Assembly (NCBI RefSeq): GCF_018294505.1
Contig: NC_057802.1
Span: 309,897,137 to 309,961,136 of the forward strand
Length of the DNA: 64,000 bases
Direction: 5' to 3'
DNA from: Triticum aestivum
Taxonomy: Eukaryota; Streptophyta; Magnoliopsida; Poales; Poaceae
Part shown: piece by piece, positions 47,258 through 57,219 of the stretch
Numbering within the stretch: the stretch's first letter is position 1
Layout: each line of letters opens with the position of its first letter
Program-made: the position numbers and the translations under genes
Notes under the pieces: model-generated
What the model saw: only the letters and a program-made list of their open reading frames with translations
Told to the model about the DNA's origin: nothing
Database searches by the model: none

Positions 47258-49192
47258 AACTCATGCCCATAAGATGCCCGGATTTAAAGATAGAAAAATG
47301 ACAAATCTCCAAGTTCTGCTAAGAACCAGCGAATAACAGCAACTAGCCCTCTTCCAACAGAAATTTGGGCATCAAGATAACCTCTAATGAACATGGTGCA
47401 ATTGAACAAAATGTAGAGCATCACGAGACGAACAATTTGACATATTACACGCGCGAATCGGAGCTACATGCAAGAAGTTACGCACTATCGAACAGGAGCA
47501 AATGCTGTAACAGAGCCGGGACTTGGAGAAAATTAGGGGGGCGAGAAAGTCAACGCGCGTACAGTGCGGATCTCAGATCCGATCGAGGAGGGCTCGGGCC
47601 AGGGCGGTGGTGCGGCTCGTCGGCGGGAGGAGAGGAGAGGCCGTAGGGGAGGCGAGGCGACGGCGGGGAGGCCGGAGGAGCTCGGGCTCCGGCGGAGGGA
47701 AGGACGCCGGCGAGGTGCCGCGGCGGCGGAGCTTGATGCGGTGGCGGCGGAGCTCCGGAGGTCCGGCGGCGGCGGCGAGGGAGCCGGCGGCNNNNNNNNN
47801 NNNNNNNNNNNNNNNNNNNNNNNNNNNNNNNNNNNNNNNNNNNNNNNNNNNNNNNNNNNNNNNNNNNNNNNNNNNNNNNNNNNNNNNNNNNNNNNNNNNN
47901 NNNNNNNNNNNNNNNNNNNNNNNNNNNNNNNNNNNNNNNNNNNNNNNNNNNNNNNNNNNNNNNNNNNNNNNNNNNNNNNNNNNNNNNNNNNNNNNNNNNN
48001 NNNNNNNNNNNNNNNNNNNNNNNNNNNNNNNNNNNNNNNNNNNNNNNNNNNNNNNNNNNNNNNNNNNNNNNNNNNNNNNNNNNNNNNNNNNNNNNNNNNN
48101 NNNNNNNNNNNNNNNNNNNNNNNNNNNNNNNNNNNNNNNNNNNNNNNNNNNNNNNNNNNNNNNNNNNNNNNNNNNNNNNNNNNNNNNNNNNNNNNNNNNN
48201 NNNNNNNNNNNNNNNNNNNNNNNNNNNNNNNNNNNNNNNNNNNNNNNNNNNNNNNNNNNNNNNNNNNNNNNNNNNNNNNNNNNNNNNNNNNNNNNNNNNN
48301 NNNNNNNNNNNNNNNNNNNNNNNNNNNNNNNNNNNNNNNNNNNNNNNNNNNNNNNNNNNNNNNNNNNNNNNNNNNNNNNNNNNNNNNNNNNNNNNNNNNN
48401 NNNNNNNNNNNNNNNNNNNNNNNNNNNNNNNNNNNNNNNNNNNNNNNNNNNNNNNNNNNNNNNNNNNNNNNNNNNNNNNNNNNNNNNNNNNNNNNNNNNN
48501 NNNNNNNNNNNNNNNNNNNNNNNNNNNNNNNNNNNNNNNNNNNGTGGCGGCGGCGGTGCAGGAATTTCGTCCGGCGCCGGGCGGACGTGTCCGGCGCGCG
48601 GAGGGACAAAGCTAGGGTTTGGACTGAGATTCGTATACGGGAGGGGATGGAGTTTTATAGGTAGAGGGAGCTAGGAGAGTCCAAATGAGGTGCGGTTTTC
48701 GCCCACACGATCGTGATCGAATGACCTAGAGCATGGAAGAGAGTTTGGTGGGTTTTGGGCTGGTTTTTTAGGGGGTTTTGCTGGACACTCAAATGGACTT
48801 TGCGGATGCCTGGTTAACCGTTGGAGTACCAAACGACCTCCAAATGGAACGAAACTTGACCGGTGGTCTCCGGGTGGTATATGAAGGCCACTTGACAAGC
48901 CTCGGTCCATTCCGAGAATGTTTGACACCCGCACACGAAAGAAAACAAGAGGGATGCGCCGGAGGAGATAGGAGCGTCAGATTGCAAAACGGACAACGGG
49001 GAAAATGCTCGGATGCAAGAGACGAACACGTATGCAAATGCAATGCAAATGATGACATGATATGAAATGCATGACATGAACAAAAGCAAAACAAAAGACA
49101 AAACCCGACCACGGTGGGAATATCATATCACATAGCCGAAAATGGCAAGAGTCGGAGTTACAAATATGGCAAGTTGCATGCGGGGTGTTACA
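47258..49192 (-). repeat. Middle LTR shared by E and D, 3'-truncated
   Basis: Begins TGTAACACCCCGCATG on the minus strand at 49192, directly after the pol end and purine-rich GTGGTGGAGTGT of E, so it is the 3' LTR of E. It continues into the leader of D and therefore also stands where the 5' LTR of D should be. Confidence 0.75.
47792..48543. other. Assembly gap (752 N) inside the middle LTR
   Basis: Both flanks are GGC-rich trinucleotide-like sequence (GGCGGCGGCGG), a likely cause of the gap. Confidence 0.8.
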
Positions 49193-49228
49193 ACACTCCA
49201 CCACTACGAGAGGATCTCGTCCCGAGAT

Positions 49229-49261
49229 CTAGGACTGCAAGAACTCCGGATATTCGGAACG
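49229..49261 (-). pseudogene. Last ten codons and stop of E pol
   Basis: Once X2 and one GAGGT copy are removed, the frame from 62183 continues here as RSEYPEFLQS and a TAG stop at 49229-49231, completing the chromodomain tail WECEAHL. Confidence 0.88.
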
Positions 49262-49266
49262 GAGGT

Positions 49267-49784
49267 TGTTGACGATATAGACCTTAGAGTCACCCGCCAG
49301 GAGGGGCCGGGTTACTCTTATGGTCATTGCCAGAAGCCCGGCGCCAAGCTTGAAGACGGTGGGCAAAAGATGGGCTTAAGACCCGGATATGGTTTAAGGC
49401 CCGTAGTTACAATCGTTATTATGGTAGAGCTTGTAGTGTAAGGCAAAAATAGTTGAGAGTCCGAGCCGGACACTCTTATGAGCCGGCCGGGACTCTGAGA
49501 GCTGCTGGGCGTCAGCCTCCCTATATAAAGGGACGACCCGGCAGCGGTTTAGGGACAAGTAAGATCTCATCGAGAGCCAGGCATAGCAGTTTAGCTCCCT
49601 GGTCATCGAAACCCTAATCAATACCACCTCAACTGGACGTAGGCTTTTACCTTCACCGTAAGGGGCCGGACCAGTATAAACCCTCGTGTTCCTTGTCCCA
49701 CTTAAGCCCTTCAAGCTTCCTAGCTGCGATGGCTCCACGACGAAGTCCTAGCTCAAGGACATCTGCCGTGACAATTCCACGACA
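49267..49784 (+). repeat. 5' LTR of X2
   Basis: 518 bp, TGTTGACG...CACGACA, with the sense TATA box CTATATAAAG at 49521-49530. Confidence 0.93.
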
Positions 49785-49786
49785 GT

Positions 49787-49804
49787 AGGCGCCCACCATG
49801 GGGC
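49787..49804 (+). other. Primer-binding site of X2, mutated
   Basis: AGGCGCCCACCATGGGGC aligns to the X1/Y site TGGCGCCCACCGTGGGGC with T-to-A at the first base and G-to-A at base 12. The first change creates a stop in the frame coming from U5; the second creates the ATG at 49798. Confidence 0.75.
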
Positions 49805-52800
49805 CAGCGCACAGTGGATTTGAGTTCTTGAAGGGCAGCTTCGATGGGCTCAAGGGATACGCTGTGGGCCGGATAACCAAGAGTCGTCGCGGCAAGCTCT
49901 ACATCGACGATGCAAACTGGGGCCCCGACGCCGGCTCAATTGAGTACGGGTACCGGGTCCCCTTCGGCGGAATTCATGTTTTCATTGGCAAGATTGGTGA
50001 GCCGGGCCCTGAGCCGGATCTCTGCGCCAATCTCATCGAGACGGCTCAGCGTGCACGACCCGCCCGGGCCCGGCCTGCCTTAAGGCATGCTTTTGTGGGG
50101 TGTATCCATGGAGGGCTCTCTGATCGATCTGGATCTGGTGATGAGACGGCCGCCGGCTCTGACGGCGAGTCGTCCACCGATGAGTCAAATTCATTGTATC
50201 AACTTCAAGATGGCAGGCTCATGGGTTGTTCCCATGGTGACAGTATTCCGGACCCGTTTGAGCCGCCAAGCCGGGTTGGAATCTTCATGGCCGGTGCGCA
50301 GCCTGTTCAGAACCCTGCTGCTGGAGCGGGAAACCCGGTGCCTTCGCCGGCTCAGGTGCTAATGGATCTCACGGACAAGATGACGACCCTGTTAACCGCC
50401 ACGGTTGACCCGGCGGATCAAGCTCAGCATGATGCGGAGGTGGCACAGTTAAAGTTGGATCTAGTGAAAGCTAAGGAGGATCTGGCAGCGGAAGGGATCA
50501 GGATGGCTGCGGAGAGGGCGGCTGTCGATGCCCAAACTCAGTTGATCCAGGTGCAGTCCTTCCGGCTCACGATGGATCAGAACGCGTCCAATGAGGTCAT
50601 GAGAAGGAGGCATCAAAAGGCCCAATCTCGACTCCCTCCGGTTTACGATCCACGCAACCTCTTCAACACGCCAGGTGCAGGGTCTAGTAACCCGCCAGGG
50701 GTCATAGTGCCCGAGTCTGGGACCCCTATTCAGCCACAAGTGATGGGGCCTCCCCAGGTGCCCCCTGCCCCGCCTCAGTACGTGCCAATACCCCCGGGTC
50801 ATTATAATAACCCGCTGGAGAACATGGTCGCCGCGGCAGCACGGCTGGCGGCTCTCCCAGTTGACGGTGACTCTCCGACGGCTATTGAAACCCGCCGGGT
50901 CAGGGAACTCCTTCAGACAGCACTGGCGCAGCAAGAGGCGTACTCCTACAGCCGGGACAGGATCCACTCGACCCCTCGTCCAGGCCGGAGCCAGAGTTAC
51001 AGCAGGCACATGGTCTCAGCGACTGGCTCAAGTAACGTCCGACGCCATGACCCGCCCCCTGGCCATGGCCCGGTTCATAACGGGGCCTTTCACGCAGCAG
51101 ACCAAGACAAAGCGCGGCAAGAGGCGGAGCAGGTGCCTCAGTTGACGGCTTACCAGACTCCCCCGGCTTATCCGACGACTTCCGTCGACGTGGGCATCCC
51201 TACCAGGACTGGGGGTGTCCCTTGTTTAGTGCCAGCTATCCGCAATGAACGTCTACCCAAGGACTTCAAAGGCCCTAGGAAGGTGCCTAATTACACGGCA
51301 GACTTACAACCCGCAGCCTGGATCGAGAGTTATGAGATGGCTATGGAACTGCTGGAGGTCAGTGAAGCGGCCATGGCTAAGTACTTCACCATGATGTTAG
51401 ATGGGACTGCCCGCACTTGGTTGAAAGGGCTACCACCGAATTCCATTGGGTCTTGGGCTGAGCTAAAGGCCCGGTTCATCCAAAACTTCAAGGATACCTG
51501 TAGGCAGTCTATGTCAATTGTGGATTTGACTAACTGCAAGCAGCAGGAGGGTGAGTCTACGACACATTGGGTTCGCCGGGTTAAGGAGATAATACATTCC
51601 TCGGATAAGATGGATGCCGGCTCTGCAGTCTTAGTGTTGGAGCAGAATTGTCGTTTTGTGCCCCTGAAGATGAAACTCGGGCGGCTTAAACGCGACTGCA
51701 ATGATATGGGTACACTGATGGCGGCTCTTGTCAAGTACGCCGATTCTGATGGTACCAAGGACCCCGCTTCAGATGATGAAAGGACAGGGAAGGGAAAGAA
51801 GAACGGCAATGGCAAGGGTCCTCAGCATAACCCGGGAAACCAAGGAGGAGGCAAGCGCAAGGCCGATGGCAGCCTAGAGTTTGTAGCCAACGCCAGCTCA
51901 CAAGGTAATAACCAGCGACGCAAGGGGAGGCCCCCTCCCCGAGGCGGCGGGTCAGGCCCGACGCTGGAGCAACTGTTGAATGAGCCTTGTCCAAGGCATG
52001 GCTCTACAGAGAAGCCAGCGACTCATCTATGGAAGGATTGTGCAATCATGAAGGCCTTTAAGAATTACAATGGCCCGGGCGGCGGCTCAGGCGCCGGCGG
52101 CTTTCATGGCCCGGGCGGCGGCTCAAATTCTAATCCCCAGAATGGTCAAGGGGGCTTTAATCAGCAGTCTGGCCAGGGTCATCAACAGCAGCAGGGAGGT
52201 TATCAGACCAATCCAAAGCAGCTTAGCGGTGGGCAGTATCATGTGTTTACCACCAGTCTGTGTAAGCGAGATCAGAAGCTTCATAAGAGGGTTGTGAATG
52301 CTGTTGAGCCGGCGGTTCCACGCTACTTGCGGTGGTCTGAGCAGCCTATAGTGTGGAGTAGGGAGGATCACCCTCCCCGGGTGGATAATTCGGGTCACTT
52401 GGCCCTGGTGGTGGCTCCTCAGGTGGGAGGATATAAGTTCACTAAGGTGCTCATGGATGGAGGCAGCAGCATCAACATCCTCTATTATGAGACATTCCGT
52501 CGTATGGGGTTGATTGATAAGAACCTCAGCCAGTCCAACACTATTTTCCATGCTGTGGTACCTGGTAAGTCGGCTTATCCAGTCGGCAAGATTGAGTTGG
52601 AAGTGGCCTTTGGAGATGAGAACAACTACAGGGTGGAGAAATTGACCTTTGAGGTGGTCAAGATAAGAAGTCCATACCATGCTATATTTGGATGGCCGGC
52701 TTACGCCAAGTTCATGGCACGGCCGTGTTATGTGTACCTACAGCTCAAGATGCCGGGTCATAATGGGACCATTACGGTTCACGGCAGCCGGAAGGTGGCC

Positions 52801-53034
52801 TTGGAATGTGAGGAAGGCGATGCAGCTTATGCAGAATCTGTTTGTGCAACAGAGGAGTTGGAGTTTTACAAAGACAATGTTGACCCAACAGATATGACCT
52901 CTCTGAAAAAGCCGACTACGGAACATGAACCGGCAATGAAATTTAAGTCGGCTGATGAGACTAAGCTTGTTGATTTTGTTCCAGGAGATTCATCTCAGCA
53001 ATTTAGCATCAGTGCCAATCTGGATCCAAAATAG
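49798..53034 (+). CDS. X2 gag-protease polyprotein, 1078 codons
   Basis: Intact gag-protease frame from an ATG (MGPAHSGFEFLKG) created within the primer-binding site to the conserved amber at 53032-53034. It has an N-terminal region, a charged helix with DLVKAKEDLAAEGIRMAAE, the retrotransposon gag domain near residues 480-640 (DGTARTWLKGLPPNSIGSW), a Gly/Gln-rich linker, the Cys/His cluster CPRHGS...HLWKDC, and the protease with LMDGGSSINILYYE near residue 887. Gag would form the particle and the protease would cleave the polyprotein. The related X1 frame starts upstream in U5, so the original start was probably different. Expression is doubtful, since pol of the same copy is broken. Confidence 0.9.
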   Translation: MGPAHSGFEFLKGSFDGLKGYAVGRITKSRRGKLYIDDANWGPDAGSIEYGYRVPFGGIHVFIGKIGEPGPEPDLCANLIETAQRARPARARPALRHAFVGCIHGGLSDRSGSGDETAAGSDGESSTDESNSLYQLQDGRLMGCSHGDSIPDPFEPPSRVGIFMAGAQPVQNPAAGAGNPVPSPAQVLMDLTDKMTTLLTATVDPADQAQHDAEVAQLKLDLVKAKEDLAAEGIRMAAERAAVDAQTQLIQVQSFRLTMDQNASNEVMRRRHQKAQSRLPPVYDPRNLFNTPGAGSSNPPGVIVPESGTPIQPQVMGPPQVPPAPPQYVPIPPGHYNNPLENMVAAAARLAALPVDGDSPTAIETRRVRELLQTALAQQEAYSYSRDRIHSTPRPGRSQSYSRHMVSATGSSNVRRHDPPPGHGPVHNGAFHAADQDKARQEAEQVPQLTAYQTPPAYPTTSVDVGIPTRTGGVPCLVPAIRNERLPKDFKGPRKVPNYTADLQPAAWIESYEMAMELLEVSEAAMAKYFTMMLDGTARTWLKGLPPNSIGSWAELKARFIQNFKDTCRQSMSIVDLTNCKQQEGESTTHWVRRVKEIIHSSDKMDAGSAVLVLEQNCRFVPLKMKLGRLKRDCNDMGTLMAALVKYADSDGTKDPASDDERTGKGKKNGNGKGPQHNPGNQGGGKRKADGSLEFVANASSQGNNQRRKGRPPPRGGGSGPTLEQLLNEPCPRHGSTEKPATHLWKDCAIMKAFKNYNGPGGGSGAGGFHGPGGGSNSNPQNGQGGFNQQSGQGHQQQQGGYQTNPKQLSGGQYHVFTTSLCKRDQKLHKRVVNAVEPAVPRYLRWSEQPIVWSREDHPPRVDNSGHLALVVAPQVGGYKFTKVLMDGGSSINILYYETFRRMGLIDKNLSQSNTIFHAVVPGKSAYPVGKIELEVAFGDENNYRVEKLTFEVVKIRSPYHAIFGWPAYAKFMARPCYVYLQLKMPGHNGTITVHGSRKVALECEEGDAAYAESVCATEELEFYKDNVDPTDMTSLKKPTTEHEPAMKFKSADETKLVDFVPGDSSQQFSISANLDPK

Positions 53035-56000
53035 GAAAGCGCGCTCATCGAGTTCATCCGTGAGAATAGGGACATCTTCGAATGGAAACCTTCTGACATG
53101 CCAGGTGTACCTAGAGAACTCGCTGAGCACACTCTCAATGTTGATCCGAAATTTAAGCCGGTCAGGCAGTTCCTTCAGTGGTTTAATGAAGAGAGGCGGA
53201 AAGCTATTGGCGAAGAGGTGGCCCAGCTCTTGGCGGCCGGGTTTATTGTTGAAGTCTTCCACCCAGAATGGTTAGCTAACCCGGTGCTCATACTCAAGAA
53301 GAACGGCACTTGGCAGATGTGTGTGGACTACACCGACTTAAGTTTCTTGGATGCTTATTCCGGATATCATCAGATTAAAATGGCAGTTAAGGACCAGGAA
53401 AAGACGGCATTCATCACTCCCTTTGGAGCCTTCTGCTATGTGTCTATGCCCTTTGGACTCAAGTGTGCACAGGCGACTTATCAGCGTTGTGTGCAGAACT
53501 GTCTTCATAACCAGATTGGGCGCAATGTTCATGCTTATGTGGATGATATTGTGGTTAAGTCCATAAAGGAGGAAACCCTGATAGATGATTTAAGGGAAAC
53601 CTTTGATAATCTCCGGGTCTACAAGATGATGCTTAACCCGGCCAAGTGTGTTTTTGGTCTTCCTGTAGGCAAGCTCTTGGGTTTTTTGGTTTCTGACAGA
53701 GGCATTGAAGCTAACCCGGAGAAGATCAAGGCCATCAGCTCACTGGCTAAGCCGGCGTGTATAAATGACGTTCAGCGCTTGGCGGGTCGCATCGCTGCTC
53801 TAAGCCGGTTTATAAGCCGTTTGGGTGAGAAGGCCATGCCATTATATCAGTTGATGAAGAAAACTGATAACTTTATCTGGAATGATACAGCTAATACTGC
53901 CTTTGAGGATTTGAAGAAGCAGCTGGCAGAGCCTCCAGTCCTTGCTGCTCCGGTTGATAAGGAGCCCTTATTATTATATGTGGCGGCGAACACACGAGCC
54001 GTCAGTGTGGCTATGGTGGTGGAGCGCAAGGAGGAGGGTAAGGAGCATCCGGTTCAGCGGCCGGTTTACTATGTCAGCGAAGTGCTCATCGAGTCCAAAC
54101 AGCGGTATCCACATTGGCAGAAGCTTGTTTATGGTGTGTTCATGGCGAGCTGGAAGCTTAAGCATTATTTCCAGGGTCATCCCATCACTGTGGTCAGTTC
54201 TGCCCCTCTTGGTGATATCATTCAAAACAGAGAGGCCACAGGGAGGGTGGCTAAGTGGGCTATAGAGCTCGGACCCCATGGTCTGAAATATGTACCACGC
54301 ACTGCTGTTAAATCTTAGGCCTTGGTGGATTTCATCAATGATTGGACAGAGTCACAAGTGCCCGAGCAAAAGCCGGATAACACATATTGGACCATTCACT
54401 TTGATGGTTCCAGGCAGTTGGAGGGCTCGGGGGCTGGAGTCGTATTGGCTTCCCCTAAGGGTGATAAGTTCCATTATGTGCTACAATTGATGTTTCCTTG
54501 TACTAACAATGCGGCTGAGTACGAGGCCTTGCTCCACGGTCTTCGAATGGCTAAGGAGATGAGCTTGAGCCGGGTAAGGTGTTTCGGTGACTCAGACTTG
54601 GTGGCTCAACAAGTATCAGGCAAGTGGGACTCTAAAGACCCTCTCATGGCGGCTTATCGCCGCGAGGTTGATGCCATTGCTGGGCACTTTCAGAGCTACC
54701 AAGTAGAGCACATTGATCGCAGGAAGAACAAGGCGGCTGATGCCCTAAGCCGGCTGGGCTCTCAGCGAAAGCCGGTGCCGCCTAATACTTTCTTGGATGT
54801 CCTGTATAACCCTTCTGTTAAATTACCTACAGAGGAAGACTTGGCTGTCCCTGACCCGGAGGCACGATTGGTGGCGGCTCTCCACATCATACCGGACTGG
54901 ACAGTACCTTATCTGGCTTACATGACCCGGGGAGAGTTGCCTGAGGATGAAACTTTGGCCAGACAAATAACCCGGCGGGCTAAGTCAATGATTGTTATCA
55001 ATGGCGAGTTGCATCACCGCAGTGTTACGGGAGCGTTTCAGCGTTGTGTTTCCCCTGAGGAAGGTCAAGAGATCTTGCGTGAGGTTCATGAAGGGGATTG
55101 TGGCCATCACGCCGGCTCAAAGTCTCTTGTGGCCAAGGCTTTTCGTCACGGTTTTTATTGGTTGACGGCTCATGCTGATGCAGAGAACTTGGTCAGTAAG
55201 TGTGATGGTTGCCAATGGTTCTCGCGACGGGCTCATGTGCCGGCTCAAGAGCTGAGGATGATCCCAATTACTTGGCCCTTTGCGGTCTGGGGGCTTGATA
55301 TGGTTGGGCCTTTTAAAAGATCCAAGGATAAGAAGACCCACCTTTTGGTGGCAGTTGATAAATTTACCAAGTGGGTTGAAGCGGAACCAGTTAGCAAGTG
55401 TGATGCAGCCACGGCGGTTCAGTTTATGAAAAAGGTGATCTTTCGCTTTGGTTTTCCACACAGCATTATAACTGACAATGGCACCAATTTATCCAAAGGC
55501 GCCATGGAGGAGTTTTGTCAACGAGAGCATATCCGACTTGATGTTTCCTCGGTGGCTCATCCTCAATCCAATGGTCAAGCTGAGAGAGCTAATCAGGAGA
55601 TTCTGAAGGGCATCAAGCCCCGGCTTTTGGTCCCTTTGCAACGGACGCCAGGTTGTTGGGTGGAGGAGTTACCCTCCGTGTTATGGAGCATCAATACTAC
55701 TCCTAACAGGTCTACGGGTTTCACCCCTTTCTTCATGGTTTATGGAGCAGAAGCAGTCCTCCCCAGTGACATCCGTCATGACTTGCCTCGAGTGGCGGCT
55801 TATGTTGAAGCGGATAATGAACAGGCGCGCCAAGATTCTCTTGACTTGTTGGACGAACAGCGTGATGTGGCAGCAGCTCGATCAGCGATTTACCAACAAG
55901 ACCTGCGTCGTTATCACAGTCGCCGAGTTAAGTCCCGGGTCTTTCAGGAAGGCGATCTGGTGCTCCAGCTCATCCAAGATCAAACAGATGCGCACAAGCT

Positions 56001-56157
56001 ATCCCCGCCTTGGGAAGGACCCTTTGTGGTCAGCAAGAATTTGCACAACGGGTCATATTACCTCATTGACATTCGGGAGAACAAAGATTCACGTAAGTCG
56101 GAGGAAGAGACCCGTCGGCCGTGGAACATAGCTCAGCTTCGGCCTTACTACACTTGA
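53035..56157 (+). pseudogene. X2 pol: RT, two RNase H domains, integrase
   Basis: Open in the same frame after the amber codon. RT is missing 27 residues relative to X1: VDYTDL runs directly into SFLDAYSGYHQ, an in-frame 81-bp deletion bounded by CTTAA. HAYVDDIVVK is kept. A TAG at 54316-54318 (CAG in X1) separates the first from the second RNase H. The second RNase H keeps HFDGSR, NNAAEYEAL, FGDSDL and NKAADALSRL; the integrase keeps GHHAGSKSLVAKAFRHGFYW, CDGCQ, GLDMVGPF, IITDNGTN and SNGQAERANQ and ends at 56157. The deleted piece includes conserved RT residues, so activity is not expected. Confidence 0.93.
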
Positions 56158-57219
56158 GCCACCGGCTCTCCTAATGTACATATTTCTCTAAGCCATATAC
56201 ATATTATGATAAGCAATAAAGCATGACCTCTGTCCTTTTTTCTCCTCCAAATGTGCACGTGTTGTTTTCATTGCAAGATTACATGATAACTTGAAGGAGG
56301 ATCCGGCTTATGATCGTATTTGAATCTAGCCATAAGCAATAAGGTCACTTGGGGGCTTCCTGTTCAAACATGGGTCGTATTCGAACCAAAGAGAACATAG
56401 CTGTCGATACCCATTTGATTGGCAAAGTGCCGAGCTCATTGGGGAGTTTTCTTTGATCATATTTGAATCATAGTTTAACCCCTTTGAGAACCGACGTGGA
56501 TCGTATTCGAATCAGCGTCATTAAACAATTCTTAAGGTCATTTGGGGGCTTCCTGTTCAAACATGGGTTGTATTCGAACCAAAGAGAACATAACTGTCGG
56601 TACCCTCTTGATTGGCATCGCCACACCCACTGGGCTATATGATCGCATTCGAATCTTACCATAACCCCTTTGGGCCGGGTCTCTGGTCGTATTCGAACCG
56701 GAAGCCCCTAAGTTCTTCGGCTTTATCGTAAGTTTCTTCTGATTATTTCAAAGTGTGTACAACCGGGTCTCACTTTGCCGGCTTAACATTGATTTACAGT
56801 GTTAACTATTAAGACAGGTAAATCAGAATTAATGTACCAACCTTATTACCCGGGTTATCTAAACCGGAAGTATGCTTGCAGACCGCTAAGTGTGTTATTA
56901 CGGCTGTATTAGAGATATAATTGAGGACCAGTCTTTTTTGATTCTTATTCCGGGTTATATATCTAAAACATATGATTCTCAGTGCGGTAAGCCGCCTAGA
57001 GACTTGTGATTTGTCCTTGTATGCAGGATAGTCGAAAGCAACTATTTTGAGCTTAAGGAAACTAAATGATTGATTACGACCCGGAGGAATATAAGGAAGA
57101 CAACTTCAATAGACTTCAGCATTCAATGCGTGCACGATGGCACAGCACAGTTAAAGTGTTGACCCTATTCTATTACAAGACTCGTTGAGTCCAAAAGGGT
57201 GAGGCATTGTTTTATAAGC
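56158..57219. other. Spacer with minisatellite in X2
   Basis: Counterpart of 10373-11459. Seven copies of the GATCGTATTCGAATC-type motif occur at about 56308-56700, in the orientation expected for the opposite element direction. No supported ORF. Confidence 0.75.

Noticed and set aside
52123..52680. Minus-strand ORF of 185 codons opposite to X2 protease
   Set aside because: Shadow of the gag-protease frame; the second antisense gene is elsewhere and well supported.
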